From positions 1-64,000 of the forward strand of contig CABYND010000006.1 in the NCBI GenBank assembly GCA_902520195.1: a DNA stretch of 64,000 nucleotides, given 5' to 3'. Origin of the DNA: Halieaceae bacterium (GTDB lineage Bacteria; Pseudomonadota; Gammaproteobacteria; Pseudomonadales; Halieaceae). The translations under genes and the position numbers were made by a program. Positions 1 through 9,791 of this stretch are shown in pieces. The notes beneath the pieces are model-generated. The model saw only the letters and a list, made by a program, of their open reading frames with translations, searched no databases and was not told the DNA's origin. Positions within the stretch are counted from its first letter, which is position 1. The number at the start of each line of letters is the position of its first letter.

Positions 1-1
1 G

Positions 2-1174
2 ACCAATGCGCACGGGCGAGTCCTGCGGGTGCTGGAGAAGGAGGCACCGGTGCCAGGCAAGAATCTCCGTCTGTATCTCGATCTGGATTTGCAGCGGGAG
101 GCAGTGGCGGCGCTGGGTGATCAACGGGGCGCGGTCGTAGCGCTCGATCCGCTTACCGGTGGCGTGCTGGCCATGGTGTCGAACCCCAGCTACGACGCCA
201 ACCTCTTTGTTGAAGGGATCAGCCACTCCGATTATGCAGAGCTCCGCGGCTCACTGGATACGCCGCTCCTTAATCGCGCGGTTCAGGGCCAGTACCCACC
301 CGGATCCACGGTCAAGCCGCTGATCAGCCTTGGCGCGTTGGCTCAGGATTTCATCACCCCTGAGACTGAGATCCCTGACCCCGGCTGGTACCGGTTGCCC
401 GGCGATGATCGCCGCTACCGGGACTGGACGCTCCGTGTTCGCGGCACCGGCCATGCCGAGACGGTGGATCTAAGAATGGCCATTGCAGAGTCCTGCGATA
501 CCTATTACTACGACCTCGCGCATCGCATGGGTATTGACGCGATGGCCGAGGTGCTGAAGCCCTTTGGTCTTGGCCAGCGTACGGGAATTGATACCACCGG
601 CGAGCAGGACGGCATACTGCCCAGCACTGACTGGAAACGCACCGCATTGGGCGAGCCCTGGTACCTGGGCGAAACCATCAGCGCAGGGATCGGTCAGGGG
701 TACATGTTGGCGACCCCTTTGCAATTGGCACAGGCAGTAATGGTGCTGGCCAATAAAGGCCAGAGCTTTGTGCCCTCGATCGTTCATCGCGTCGATGATC
801 TGACGGTTAGGGGTGTGCAGCGACCGCCCATGCCGATGGATGAGGTTGACTGGCAGGCGGTCGTGGCGGGTATGGTGGATGTGGTCCACTCCGCTCGCGG
901 CACCGCGGCGGGCATAGGGAGGGGTATCGGTTACCAGGTTGCCGGGAAGACCGGCACCTCGCAGGTGGTCAGCATTGCGCAGGACGCGATCTACGACGAG
1001 GACGCCATCAGCGAGCGCAACCGCAATCACGGGCTGTTTGTAGCGTTCGCGCCGGTTGAAAATCCGCGCATTGTAGTCGCTGTTATCGCGGAAAATGGTG
1101 GCGGCAGCGGTGCGGCGTCACCGGTCGCCCGCCGAGTTATGGATGCCTGGTTGAGCAAGTCGAGCGATGTCTGA
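2..1174 (+). CDS. mrdA: Penicillin-binding protein 2, 3' part (transpeptidase domain)
   Basis: Elongasome D,D-transpeptidase that crosslinks peptidoglycan during lateral wall growth, working with RodA. The gene enters from the left edge: codons are open from base 2, so the N-terminal anchor and most of the dimerisation domain lie outside. The acyl-serine motif STVK starts at 305, the second motif is the SCD near 490, and the KTGTS box lies near 947. These three give the PBP transpeptidase signature in the right order. The stop overlaps the rodA start by 8 bases, which implies translational coupling. The assignment as PBP2 rather than PBP3 rests on the rodA neighbour and the overall match I recognise. 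Confidence 0.96.
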   Translation, partial: TNAHGRVLRVLEKEAPVPGKNLRLYLDLDLQREAVAALGDQRGAVVALDPLTGGVLAMVSNPSYDANLFVEGISHSDYAELRGSLDTPLLNRAVQGQYPPGSTVKPLISLGALAQDFITPETEIPDPGWYRLPGDDRRYRDWTLRVRGTGHAETVDLRMAIAESCDTYYYDLAHRMGIDAMAEVLKPFGLGQRTGIDTTGEQDGILPSTDWKRTALGEPWYLGETISAGIGQGYMLATPLQLAQAVMVLANKGQSFVPSIVHRVDDLTVRGVQRPPMPMDEVDWQAVVAGMVDVVHSARGTAAGIGRGIGYQVAGKTGTSQVVSIAQDAIYDEDAISERNRNHGLFVAFAPVENPRIVVAVIAENGGGSGAASPVARRVMDAWLSKSSDV

Positions 1175-2306
1175 GTACACCCGTTTTCTGGAGGGCTCTG
1201 AACGGGACTTCGCCCGAGCACAAACGCCCGCTGAGCGACTGCACCTCGATGTGGTGCTGCTGCTGCCCATGCTGGCCATTATGACGACGGGACTGTTTGT
1301 GCTCTTTAGCGCGTCTGATGGTGACTGGGGCACCGTCAATCGGCAGATTAGGAATTTCTTGGTGGGCTTTGCCGTATTGCTGGTCGTGGCCCAAATTCGC
1401 CCCGATACCCTGCAGCGGTGGGCGCCCACGCTGTATCTTGGCGCCCTGCTTCTGCTCCTGCTTGTTCCTTTCTTCGGGGTGGGTGCAAAGGGCGCGCAGC
1501 GATGGCTGAGCTTGGGGTTTATCCGCCTTCAGCCGTCAGAGATCATGAAGATTGCCATGCCGTTAATGGTGGCAGCGTGGGCGGTGCGGCATGCCCTGCC
1601 GCCGCGGCCGAGCACTACCGTGACGGCACTTTTGATCATCGCGCTACCGGCTGCCGCGATCGCGACCCAGCCGGATTTGGGCACGGCTATTTTGGTCGGT
1701 GCCAGCGGCGCGTTTGTGGTGTTCATGGCGGGCGTCAGCTGGTGGCAGATTTTCTCCGGTGCGTTGGCGGCGCTGGCCTGCATTTGGCCGGCGTGGTTGT
1801 TCCTGCTCAGGGATTATCAAAAGCAGCGCATTCTGACGCTGTTCGACCCGGAAGCAGACAGGTTGGGCGCCGGGTGGAACATCATTCAATCCAAGACGGC
1901 CATTGGCTCGGGCGGCTGGTCCGGAAAGGGATATCTTCAGGGTACCCAGTCACGTCTGGACTTTCTGCCCGAGAGTCAGACCGACTTCATTATCGCCGTG
2001 CTGGCCGAGGAGTGGGGGTTACGCGGTGTGCTTTTGTTGTTGCTCCTCTACGTCTTGGTGGTCGCCCGCGGCCTGTGGATTAGCTTCACGGCACAGACCA
2101 GCTACGGGCGGTTACTGGCCAGCGCCATCACGCTCACGTTTGGGGTTTATGTAGTGGTAAACATGGGCATGGTCGCCGGCATCCTACCAGTGGTGGGCGT
2201 GCCACTGCCTTTTGTTAGCTTTGGCGGCACGTCGATTGTCACCTTGCTGCTGGGTTTCGGTATTCTCAGCGCCATCAGCACTGAAAGGAGGGTCGTGTCA
2301 CGATGA
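1167..2306 (+). CDS. rodA: Rod-shape-determining SEDS glycosyltransferase RodA
   Basis: Polytopic inner-membrane glycosyltransferase of the SEDS family that polymerises lipid II in the elongasome with PBP2. The 379-residue product has many hydrophobic segments and the family's conserved C-terminal region with PLPFVSFGGTS near residue 345. The SEDS-like segment GWNIIQSKTAIGSGG, near residue 240, is also clear. Length matches the family (about 370-380). The ATG lies within the end of mrdA, and the TGA overlaps the mltB start as ATGA, so the three genes form one coupled operon. Confidence 0.97.
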   Translation: MSEYTRFLEGSERDFARAQTPAERLHLDVVLLLPMLAIMTTGLFVLFSASDGDWGTVNRQIRNFLVGFAVLLVVAQIRPDTLQRWAPTLYLGALLLLLLVPFFGVGAKGAQRWLSLGFIRLQPSEIMKIAMPLMVAAWAVRHALPPRPSTTVTALLIIALPAAAIATQPDLGTAILVGASGAFVVFMAGVSWWQIFSGALAALACIWPAWLFLLRDYQKQRILTLFDPEADRLGAGWNIIQSKTAIGSGGWSGKGYLQGTQSRLDFLPESQTDFIIAVLAEEWGLRGVLLLLLLYVLVVARGLWISFTAQTSYGRLLASAITLTFGVYVVVNMGMVAGILPVVGVPLPFVSFGGTSIVTLLLGFGILSAISTERRVVSR

Positions 2307-3319
2307 TCAAGACAAACCGACTTCGGCGATGGGGGTCCTCGCAGGTATGCCGCACATTGTTTCTCTGGGCAGGTCTCAGCATACCCTGTGTCGTTGCGTC
2401 TGGAGATTACAGCGACCACGAGGCGGTACAGCAGGTGATTGCCGCCGCGCAGGAAGCGGGGGTGGATCCGGACTGGGCGCAGCAGTTGATCGATGCCGCG
2501 GAGCGGCAGCAGAGTATCCTCGATGCGATCTCAAGGCCGGCGGAAAAAACCAAAGCTTGGTATGAGTACCGAAAAATCTTTCTCACCGATCGCCGTATTC
2601 GCGAGGGCGCAACATTCTGGAGCGCGCATGTGGACACGCTGCAAGCGGTGGCGGCGCGCTCCGGCGTCCCCGCAGAGCTGATGGTGGCGATTATCGGCGT
2701 GGAGACCTATTACGGGCGCATCACGGGGAGCTATCGCGTGATCGATGCGCTGGCGACGCTGGCATTTGATTATCCGCGACGCTCAACTTTTTTCACCAGA
2801 GAGCTGGAGCAATTTCTGGTGCTGGCCTGGGAGTCCGATAAGGATGCGTTGGCGTTGAAAGGCTCCTATGCGGGTGCCATGGGATACGGTCAGTTCATGC
2901 CATCGAGTTATCGCGCTTATGCACGCAGTTACGAGGGCGGGGGTGCGCCTGATATCTGGGACAACCCGGCTGACGCGATTGCCAGTGTGGGGAATTATCT
3001 CAAGGCCCACGGCTGGCGAGCGGGTGAGAAGGTCGTGACCGACGGCATTGCCGATGGCCCGGATCCGGCCGTATTCGAGGGTGGATTAAAGCCCCGGAAA
3101 ACGGTCGCCGCGCTGGCACTGGAGGGGCTTGAGCCCACCGAGCCACTGAACCCCGCAGAGCTGGTGACGCCGCTGTGGCTCGAAGAGGAAGACGGTATGC
3201 GCTACTGGCTGGGGCTACAAAATTTCTATGTCATCACGCGCTACAACCACAGCGCGATGTATGCGATGGCAGTATGGGAGCTCAGTCAGGCGATCGCGGC
3301 CGCGCACGCAGGCTCTTGA
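2303..3319 (+). CDS. mltB: Membrane-bound lytic murein transglycosylase B
   Basis: Cleaves the glycan strand between MurNAc and GlcNAc, forming 1,6-anhydro ends. The 338-residue product begins with a basic n-region and a hydrophobic stretch (about residues 17-33) typical of export; no clean lipobox is obvious. The catalytic glutamate is in IGVETYYGR (Glu134). MGYGQFMPSSYRAYA, near residue 193, is the conserved SLT-2 motif. It starts by ATGA overlap with rodA, in the same order as pseudomonad elongasome clusters. Its stop abuts the upstream, frameshifted part of rlpA. Confidence 0.95.
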   Translation: MIKTNRLRRWGSSQVCRTLFLWAGLSIPCVVASGDYSDHEAVQQVIAAAQEAGVDPDWAQQLIDAAERQQSILDAISRPAEKTKAWYEYRKIFLTDRRIREGATFWSAHVDTLQAVAARSGVPAELMVAIIGVETYYGRITGSYRVIDALATLAFDYPRRSTFFTRELEQFLVLAWESDKDALALKGSYAGAMGYGQFMPSSYRAYARSYEGGGAPDIWDNPADAIASVGNYLKAHGWRAGEKVVTDGIADGPDPAVFEGGLKPRKTVAALALEGLEPTEPLNPAELVTPLWLEEEDGMRYWLGLQNFYVITRYNHSAMYAMAVWELSQAIAAAHAGS

Positions 3320-4105
3320 GACAGCTGTTGATCAGTGCAGTGTGCTGCGCCGCGGTGACTTTGACCGCACGCTCCGCCGATCGCGAGGCGCCATCCGATG
3401 AGCAGGCGGATTTCGCGCCACCTCTCTCAGATCGACCGGCATGGCATGACGCCATGCCCCGCCCCGACCCCCCCCCTGGCCGAGGGTAATCAGAGCGCAT
3501 ATGAAGTGAACGGTGTGCTCTACACCGTGTACGCCAGCGCGCGGGGCTACCGCCAGCAGGGTGTGGCCTCATGGTATGGCATGAAATTTCAGGGCCGACC
3601 CACCGCCAATGGCGAAATCTTCGATGTGTTTGGCGCCACCGCAGCGCACCGCTCACTGCCGATTCCGACCTATGTCCGCGTGACTAACCTGGGCAACGAT
3701 CGCAGCGTGGTATTGCGGGTAAACGACCGTGGTCCCTTCCACCCCGACCGTCTGATTGATCTGTCCTATGGCGCGGCTTTGCAGCTCGGCTTTGCCGAGC
3801 AGGGCACCGCGACTGTCTTGGTCGAATCCCTTGATCTGGCGGGGGTCGATGATCGCCGCGAACTGGCCGCTTCTTCTTATCGCTATTTGCAGCTGGGCGC
3901 CTTCACCTCGGAGACTGCCGCGGGCGAGCTGGGTAGCGAAATCGGGCGTCGGTGGGACTATCCTGTCTCGGTCAGTGCTGTAGACACCGATAACCGGCGG
4001 CTCCATCGCGTTCGAGTAGGGCCCTTTTCCTCTATTTCCGCGTTGGAACAGGCGCGCGCCGTATTGATCGAGGCGGGCTATCCCGCACCGCAGCCAATCC
4101 TTTGA
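3316..4105 (+). CDS. rlpA: RlpA septal-ring lytic transglycosylase/SPOR protein, frameshifted at a C9 tract
   Basis: RlpA proteins are exported, denuded-glycan-specific lytic transglycosylases. Here the double-psi barrel (GVASWYG through RVNDRGPFHPDR) and a C-terminal SPOR domain (YLQLGAF onward) are read from frame 2, whose only ATG in the region is at 3398 and gives no signal peptide. A signal-peptide-like start (LRQLLISAVCCAAVTL) lies in frame 1 from a TTG at 3316, or possibly an ATG at 3274, and runs to a stop at 3487. The two frames meet in nine C residues at 3468-3476; eight would fuse them into one normal RlpA. The cause may be sequencing error, phase variation or a real lesion. Confidence 0.85.
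3468..3476 (+). repeat. Poly-C (C9) tract at the rlpA frame break
   Basis: Nine consecutive C residues lie at the exact point where the signal-peptide frame of rlpA must switch to the barrel/SPOR frame. Deletion of one C restores a continuous reading frame. Tracts of this length are known to slip in bacterial contingency genes, and also to be miscalled by some sequencing methods. Confidence 0.9.
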
Positions 4106-4198
4106 CGCGATTTTCATCAGACCGCCCGCGGGCGTAAACTGGCGTCGTCCCAGTATGAGCTGCAGGAGAATTTGCCGATGACAGGAGCAAGAGCGAAC

Positions 4199-5359
4199 AT
4201 GAAGCGCTCAGTGTGGTATCTAATCACCATATTGTGGCTGCTGCTGGCGGGATCGGCTAACTCGGCGTTGGTGCCCACGCCGCCAGCCATCAACGCCGAC
4301 TCCTACCTGCTCGTCGATTTCGATACCGGGGCCGTGCTGGTCGAACACAACCCCGAACTGCAGCTGCCGCCCGCCAGTCTGACCAAGCTCATGACTGCCT
4401 ATATTCTCGCTCAGGAGGTGGAGCTGGGCCGGCTGAGCCTCGATGACGTGGTGCCGGTGAGTCGCAATGCCTGGTCACAAAATCCCGTTTTCCAGGGTTC
4501 GTCGCTGATGTGGATCGAGCCCGGCAAGCCGGTCACGGTGGCGGAGCTGGAGCGCGGCATTGTGATCTCATCTGGCAACGATGCGACGGTGGCGATTGCC
4601 GAGCATATTGCTGGCAGTGAGGCGGCGTTTGTCGATCTGATGAATCGCTACGCCAAGGAAATGGAGCTCACGGGCACCCACTTTGAAAACAGCCATGGTT
4701 TACCCCACCCCGACCACTTATCGACTGCCCGCGATCTTGCGGTGACGGCCATTGCCGCGATTCGCGATCACCCTGAACGCTATGCGGTCTACAAAGAGCA
4801 GAGCTATACCTACAACGACATCACGCAATACAATCGCAATCACTTGCTGCGCGAAGACGACTCCGTGGATGGGCTGAAGACCGGCTACACCAGCGTGGCG
4901 GGCTACGGTCTTGTCGCCTCGGCGAAGCGCGAGGGGATGCGTCTGATTTCAGTGGTGATGGGTAGCAGTTCCACATCGAGCCGGAAATCCGAAACCCGTA
5001 GTCTGTTGAACTACGGCTTCCGGTTTTATGAAACGGCGACACCACTCAGAGGCGGAGCGGAGCTCACGCAGGGTCGTGTTTGGAAAGGTCATGCACCGCT
5101 GGTCGCCTTGGGTGTGACAACGGATGTTATGCTGACGCTGCCCAGAAGCACCGCCGAGATTACCCCGTCGGTTAAAATTGACGGCCCGCTGATTGCGCCC
5201 TTGAGGGCAGGTGACGTGGTGGGGCGGGTAATACTGACCCGCGCCGGAGAATCTGTGGGTGAGGCGCCACTGGAGGTTTTGCAATCGGTAGAGCCTGCCG
5301 GATTTTTCGCACGGCTATGGGACACCATCTTGCTTTGGTTTCAGCAGCTCTTGGGTTAA
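4199..5359 (+). CDS. dacA: D-alanyl-D-alanine carboxypeptidase PBP5/6 (DacA)
   Basis: Periplasmic carboxypeptidase that removes the terminal D-Ala from peptidoglycan stem peptides. From the chosen ATG (4199, preceded by AGGAG at 4183) the protein starts MKRSVWYL with a good signal peptide ending at ANSA. An ATG at 4178, also with an AGGAG, would add seven residues. Active-site motifs are SLTK at Ser60-Lys63, SGN at 125-127 and KTG near 225, so it is class C low-molecular-mass PBP. A C-terminal beta domain and an amphipathic tail (ARLWDTILLWFQQLLG) for membrane anchoring are present. It lies downstream of rlpA, as in many gammaproteobacteria. Confidence 0.96.
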   Translation: MKRSVWYLITILWLLLAGSANSALVPTPPAINADSYLLVDFDTGAVLVEHNPELQLPPASLTKLMTAYILAQEVELGRLSLDDVVPVSRNAWSQNPVFQGSSLMWIEPGKPVTVAELERGIVISSGNDATVAIAEHIAGSEAAFVDLMNRYAKEMELTGTHFENSHGLPHPDHLSTARDLAVTAIAAIRDHPERYAVYKEQSYTYNDITQYNRNHLLREDDSVDGLKTGYTSVAGYGLVASAKREGMRLISVVMGSSSTSSRKSETRSLLNYGFRFYETATPLRGGAELTQGRVWKGHAPLVALGVTTDVMLTLPRSTAEITPSVKIDGPLIAPLRAGDVVGRVILTRAGESVGEAPLEVLQSVEPAGFFARLWDTILLWFQQLLG

Positions 5360-5365
5360 TGAGAA

Positions 5366-5632
5366 GTGAGCGAGGATCCGCCAAAGATCGTTTTTCCCTG
5401 TGAATATCCCATCAAGGTGTTGGGCAGAGCGGGCGCTGCATTTCAGTCAGCGGTGATGGCAGTCTTTACCCAGCACGCAGCTGGGTTTCTCGAGCAGGAT
5501 GTCGTGGTTAAGGACTCGCGTAAGGGTACCTTCCAGTCGATTACCGTCACCATCGAGGCGCAGAGCGAAGAGCAGTTGCATTTGATTCATAAGGATCTGA
5601 TGGATACCGGTCTGGTATCCATGGTGCTCTGA
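5366..5632 (+). CDS. ybeD: YbeD/DUF493 family protein
   Basis: Small ACT-like protein of the DUF493 family, 88 residues, the usual family length. The conserved start [13 protein letters not shown] and the central [19 protein letters not shown] are recognisable. It begins with GTG 6 bases after the dacA stop and ends 4 bases before lipB, the same neighbourhood as E. coli dacA-ybeD-lipB. Its role is thought to be regulatory for the lipoate genes, but no biochemical function is established from the sequence. Confidence 0.9.
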   Translation: MSEDPPKIVFPCEYPIKVLGRAGAAFQSAVMAVFTQHAAGFLEQDVVVKDSRKGTFQSITVTIEAQSEEQLHLIHKDLMDTGLVSMVL

Positions 5633-5636
5633 CACC

Positions 5637-6251
5637 GTGTTGTGCCGGCGTTTGGGCACGGTCGACTTTGAGTCGACCCTCGATGCGATGAAAGCTTTTA
5701 CCGCGTCGCGCACCCCCGATACCGAAGATGAAATTTGGCTGCTCCAGCACCCCCCCGTATATACACAGGGCCTATCCGGTAAGCCGGAACATGTGCTCGA
5801 CCCTGGTGACGTGCCCATTATTCAGAGCGATCGCGGCGGTCAGGTGACCTATCACGGTCCCGGCCAATGGGTCGCCTATGTGCTCTACGATCTGCGTCGT
5901 GCGAACGTTAATGTCAGACAGCTGGTCACGCTGCTCGAGGCCGCTGTGGTGCAGGTTTTGGGTGAGTGGGGCATTGTAGCCCACGGCGATCCCGATGCGC
6001 GGGGTGTATATGTGGACGGCTGTAAAATCGCCGCGTTGGGTTTGAAGGTCAGTAAAGGGCGCAGCTATCACGGGTTGTCACTCAACGTCGATATGGATCT
6101 CACCCCGTTTCGCGGTATCAATCCCTGCGGTTATGAGGGGCTTGAGGTGACCTCTATCGCTAAACTCCTAGGGTCCGATTGCCCTGGTATGGGTGAGGTG
6201 GGCGAAGTGCTGCTCAGACACCTTGAGAGGCTTTTGCCCGTTCCAGACTGA
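5637..6251 (+). CDS. lipB: Octanoyl-[acyl-carrier-protein]:protein octanoyltransferase LipB
   Basis: Transfers octanoyl from ACP to lipoyl domains of 2-oxoacid dehydrogenases and GcvH; LipA then inserts sulfur. The 204-residue protein carries the family motif [17 protein letters not shown], the catalytic lysine in [10 protein letters not shown] and the catalytic cysteine in [13 protein letters not shown] start, 4 bases after ybeD. lipA, which usually follows directly, is absent: release factor 3 is next. A lipoylated E2 encoded at 44.3 kb would be a client. Confidence 0.95.
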   Translation: MLCRRLGTVDFESTLDAMKAFTASRTPDTEDEIWLLQHPPVYTQGLSGKPEHVLDPGDVPIIQSDRGGQVTYHGPGQWVAYVLYDLRRANVNVRQLVTLLEAAVVQVLGEWGIVAHGDPDARGVYVDGCKIAALGLKVSKGRSYHGLSLNVDMDLTPFRGINPCGYEGLEVTSIAKLLGSDCPGMGEVGEVLLRHLERLLPVPD

Positions 6252-6299
6252 CGCCAGTGGTATTGGCTGGCATAATCGCGCTTCCTCCGAGGAGCCATC

Positions 6300-7877
6300 A
6301 TGTCTGAACTACAGCGCGACATCGACGTGCGTCGCACCTTTGCCATTATTTCTCACCCCGATGCGGGTAAGACGACCATGACCGAGAAGCTGTTGCTGCT
6401 CGGACAGGCCATTCAGGTAGCGGGCTCTGTGAAGGGTAAGCGCGGGCCCCATGCGACCTCTGACTGGATGGCGCTGGAACAGGAGCGCGGTATCTCTGTT
6501 ACGTCCTCGGTGATGCAGTTCCCCTACAAAGAGCGCTGGGTGAATTTGCTGGACACGCCGGGCCACGAGGACTTCTCAGAGGACACTTACCGGACGCTGA
6601 CGGCGGTCGATTCGGCGCTTATGTTGATCGATGGTGCCAAGGGCGTCGAGGACCGCACCATCAAGCTGATGAATGTCTGCCGTCTGCGCGATACGCCCAT
6701 CATGACCTTCGTAAACAAGCTCGATCGTGATATTCGCGATCCCATCGAGTTGGTGGATGAAGTCGAGGAGGTGCTGGGTATTGCTGGCGCGCCAATCAAC
6801 TGGCCCGTCGGTATGGGCCGCGATTTCATTGGCGTTTACAACCTCTATACCGACACCATTCATCGGTATTACCCGGGTGACGGTAGTACGCTGGCTGACG
6901 AAGATGTGATTGCAAGTCTCGATTGTGACGAGGCCAGAGCCTTACTGGCGGAGGACTACGAGAGTTTTGTCGAGGAGATCGAGCTGGTTCGTGGCGCGTC
7001 TCATGAGTTCTCACTCGAGCACTTTCTGGCCGGCCAGCTGACGCCGGTCTTTTTCGGGACGGCGCTGGGAAACTTTGGCGTCAGGGAGATGCTCAATGAT
7101 TTTGTGGAGTGGGCGCCTGCGCCTCAGCCCAGAGTCTCTTCAGAGCGGCTTATCGAGGCATCCCAGCCGGACTTCACCGGCTTTGTCTTCAAGATTCAGG
7201 CCAATATGGACCCTAAGCACCGGGATCGCATTGCCTTCATGCGGATTTGCTCAGGCCGCTACGACAAGGGAATGAAGATGCGCCACGTGCGTGTCGACAA
7301 GGACGTGCGCATTGCGGACGCGGTGACCTTCCGCGCGGGTGATCGCACGCTGGTGGAGTCCGCGGTGGCGGGGGACATCATAGGCTTACATAACCACGGC
7401 ACGATTCAGATCGGCGACACCTTCACTACCGGCGAGGCGCTCCGCTTCACCGGCATCCCCCACTTCGCCCCGGAGTTATTCCGCCGCATTCGTCTGACCG
7501 ATCCCATGAAGACCAAAGCCTTGCAAAAAGGGTTGCAACAGCTATCCGAGGAGGGCTCGACGCAGGTGTTCTCGCCGCTCAACAGCAGTGACTTGATTGT
7601 GGGTGCTGTTGGCCAGTTGCAGTTCGACGTGGTGGCCTATCGGCTGGCCGACGAATATAAGGTCGATGCCATCTACGAGCCGGTCAACATCTACACCGCT
7701 CGCTGGATAGAAGCGGAGGATGAGCGCAAGCTGGAAGAGTTCCGCAAAAAAGCGGCGGAGCATTTATCGGAGGACGGCGGTGGCTACCTGACCTATCTGG
7801 CACCCACCCGCGTCAATCTCTCTCTGATGGAAGAGCGCTGGCCCGACATTCGCTTCCGCGAGACGCGAGAGCACTGA
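6300..7877 (+). CDS. prfC: Peptide chain release factor 3
   Basis: Translational GTPase that recycles RF1/RF2 from the terminated ribosome. The 525-residue length matches RF3. The P-loop is HPDAGKTT (residues 19-26), the G3 motif is DTPGHED, and the G4 motif NKLDRD lies near residue 140. The strong Shine-Dalgarno CCGAGGAG sits 8-9 bases before the ATG. A 48-base gap from lipB contains a short inverted repeat (GCCAG/CTGGC) and a CATAAT box, so it probably has its own promoter. It converges on the peroxidase gene with only 6 bases between stops. Confidence 0.97.
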   Translation: MSELQRDIDVRRTFAIISHPDAGKTTMTEKLLLLGQAIQVAGSVKGKRGPHATSDWMALEQERGISVTSSVMQFPYKERWVNLLDTPGHEDFSEDTYRTLTAVDSALMLIDGAKGVEDRTIKLMNVCRLRDTPIMTFVNKLDRDIRDPIELVDEVEEVLGIAGAPINWPVGMGRDFIGVYNLYTDTIHRYYPGDGSTLADEDVIASLDCDEARALLAEDYESFVEEIELVRGASHEFSLEHFLAGQLTPVFFGTALGNFGVREMLNDFVEWAPAPQPRVSSERLIEASQPDFTGFVFKIQANMDPKHRDRIAFMRICSGRYDKGMKMRHVRVDKDVRIADAVTFRAGDRTLVESAVAGDIIGLHNHGTIQIGDTFTTGEALRFTGIPHFAPELFRRIRLTDPMKTKALQKGLQQLSEEGSTQVFSPLNSSDLIVGAVGQLQFDVVAYRLADEYKVDAIYEPVNIYTARWIEAEDERKLEEFRKKAAEHLSEDGGGYLTYLAPTRVNLSLMEERWPDIRFRETREH

Positions 7878-7883
7878 GCCGCG

Positions 7884-8363
7884 TCAAAGCAGTGCTTCGA
7901 TGTCGCTCGCGATGGCCTCGGGCTTGGTCGATGGCGCGTAGCGCTTGACCACTTTACCCTGCTGGTTGACCAAGAACTTTGTGAAGTTCCATTTGATGCG
8001 ATTGCTGCCCAGCACGCCCGGCGCCTGCTCTTTCAGGTGGGTGAATAGCGGGTGGCTGGCCGCTCCATTTACCTCAATTTTGCTGAACAGCGGGAAGCTG
8101 GTCTGGTAATTCAGATCGCAGAAGGACCGAATCTCTTCATCGTTGCCAGGCTCCTGGCCGCCAAATTGGTTGCAGGGAAATGCCAGCACTGAAAAGCCAC
8201 GGTCGGCATAGGATTTTTGCAGCGACTCGAGGCCCTCATATTGCGGCGTAAACCCGCACTTGGAGGCGGTATTCACGATCAGTAACACCTTGCCGCCGAA
8301 TTCGCTGAGTGCGGTGTCGTCACCATTTGCCCGGGCGGCAGAAAAATCCAAAACAGTGGTCAT
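7884..8363 (-). CDS. Glutathione peroxidase (Cys-type)
   Basis: Thiol peroxidase of the GPx family, reducing peroxides with glutathione or thioredoxin. From MTTVLDFSA it has 159 residues, the usual bacterial length; an ATG 12 bases upstream would add four. The catalytic cysteine is Cys36 in ASKCGFT, with the partner glutamine in CNQFGGQEP and the tryptophan in WNFTKF. The second cysteine in FPCNQ is the likely resolving residue. No selenocysteine codon is involved. It is cytoplasmic as no signal peptide is seen. Similar to E. coli BtuE, but the symbol is not assigned. Confidence 0.93.
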   Translation of the reverse strand: MTTVLDFSAARANGDDTALSEFGGKVLLIVNTASKCGFTPQYEGLESLQKSYADRGFSVLAFPCNQFGGQEPGNDEEIRSFCDLNYQTSFPLFSKIEVNGAASHPLFTHLKEQAPGVLGSNRIKWNFTKFLVNQQGKVVKRYAPSTKPEAIASDIEALL

Positions 8364-8399
8364 ATGCTGCTCCAAAAAAGGGATGGGGTGAGAAGGAGG

Positions 8400-9743
8400 T
8401 CAGGCAGAGAGGTAGGTTTCCAACTCAAAGTCCGTCACGCGGCGCTCAAACTCGGCGAGCTCCTGCTTTTTGACCTCGCTGAAGGCTAATTGAAATTCTG
8501 CAGTGAGAGTCTCGCGCACGTTGGCGGATTCAGCAAATCGTGTGAGGGCCTCGGCCATGTGCCCGGGCAGCCAAACGTTGTCTGCGTCTTCAACCCACGC
8601 ATTGCCGGTGATTGGAGGGGGGGCCTGACACTGTCGGTCAATGCCCAGGCTGATTCCTGCAACTAGCGCGGCCACAGCTAGGTATGGGTTGCTGTCCGCC
8701 CCGGCTACGCGGTGCTCAATGCGCATGGCCGGACTCGGGCTGGCGGGGATTCTCAGTGCGGTGGTGCGGTTGTCGTAGCCCCAGTTGGGTTGCGTCGGTG
8801 CGTGATTTCCAGCCCGAAATCGACGGTAGGCGTTGTAGCTGGGCGCAAAAATCAGCTGCGTGTCCGCCATGAGTTCTAGACAGCCAGCGACTGCTTGCTG
8901 CAATAACGGCGTGCCTTCGGTATCGCCGCTGTCGAAAATATTGTTACCAGAGGTATCTAGCAGGCTGCAGTGCACATGCATGCCGTTGCCGGCCTGGTTT
9001 TCCATGGGTTTTGGCATAAAGCTCGCCAGCGCACCGAATCGTTCGGCGACGGCGCGAATACACCGCTGCATGCGAATGACTTGATCGCAATAGGCGACGG
9101 CGTCGTCGGAATAGGCAACATTGATTTCGTATTGGGCAGGTGCCGCTTCCTTCAAGACACCTTCGTAGGGCAGGCCTTGCGCCTCAAAACTGGCTTTCAG
9201 CGCTTTAAACAACGCCGCATGTTCGTCGAGCGCGCTAAGTCCATAAAGATCGCCGCCGGTTTCATTCTCGGCAGGCAGTGCGTCCCGCAGTGTCTGGTTT
9301 TCATCCGGGCGCCTGAACAGGTTGAACTCAAGCTCAATGGCGACTCTCGGGACGAAGCCTTTTTTCTCGAGCTTGTCGACCACCTGCGCCAGCACTTGTC
9401 TGGGGTCTGAGAGGAGGGGTGCGCCGTCGTCCTTGAACATGGTCAGTACGACCTGCGCGCGATCTATACCGGTGGCCGTCAAAACCGGGACCAGCGAGTC
9501 CGGCACCGCCTGACACCAGCCATCGAGATCCCCGTTGTCGAGTGCGATCCGCGGTACGTCGCGGCCCCAGGCGTCCTGTGCCACGGCTGACTTGGGGAGT
9601 TTGATGCCGTCGCTGAGGAGCGCAGGCAGCTTTTCGATCGGCAACCACTTGCCGCGGGCGGCACCATTACAGTCCGTGATCAGGGCCTCTACCGTCTCGA
9701 TGTCGGGATGTTGGGCCAGCAGTGTGTCAGCGTTTGAGTGCAT
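8400..9743 (-). CDS. Glutamine synthetase family protein (gamma-glutamylpolyamine synthetase-like)
   Basis: ATP-dependent gamma-glutamyl ligase of the GlnA/PuuA superfamily; 447 residues is nearer PuuA (about 470) than catalytic GlnA. Visible family motifs are NGMHVHCS (metal and glutamate site), the ATP-site segment APSYNAYRRFRAGNHAPT, and the EHRVAGADSNPYLAVAA block seen in PuuA-like enzymes. PuuA glutamylates putrescine in polyamine catabolism. No other puu genes are adjacent, so the amine substrate is unknown. It lies 36 bases upstream of the peroxidase gene in the same direction and may be cotranscribed with it. Confidence 0.9.
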   Translation of the reverse strand: MHSNADTLLAQHPDIETVEALITDCNGAARGKWLPIEKLPALLSDGIKLPKSAVAQDAWGRDVPRIALDNGDLDGWCQAVPDSLVPVLTATGIDRAQVVLTMFKDDGAPLLSDPRQVLAQVVDKLEKKGFVPRVAIELEFNLFRRPDENQTLRDALPAENETGGDLYGLSALDEHAALFKALKASFEAQGLPYEGVLKEAAPAQYEINVAYSDDAVAYCDQVIRMQRCIRAVAERFGALASFMPKPMENQAGNGMHVHCSLLDTSGNNIFDSGDTEGTPLLQQAVAGCLELMADTQLIFAPSYNAYRRFRAGNHAPTQPNWGYDNRTTALRIPASPSPAMRIEHRVAGADSNPYLAVAALVAGISLGIDRQCQAPPPITGNAWVEDADNVWLPGHMAEALTRFAESANVRETLTAEFQLAFSEVKKQELAEFERRVTDFELETYLSA

Positions 9744-9791
9744 CTGGGGATTCTCTGTCGAGGAGGCGAGTTTACCCGCGCGGGCACAGCC

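Noticed and set aside
3398-4105. Taking the ATG at 3398 as a complete, normal RlpA start
   Set aside because: It gives no export signal, while a signal peptide sits in the adjacent frame right up to the C9 tract.
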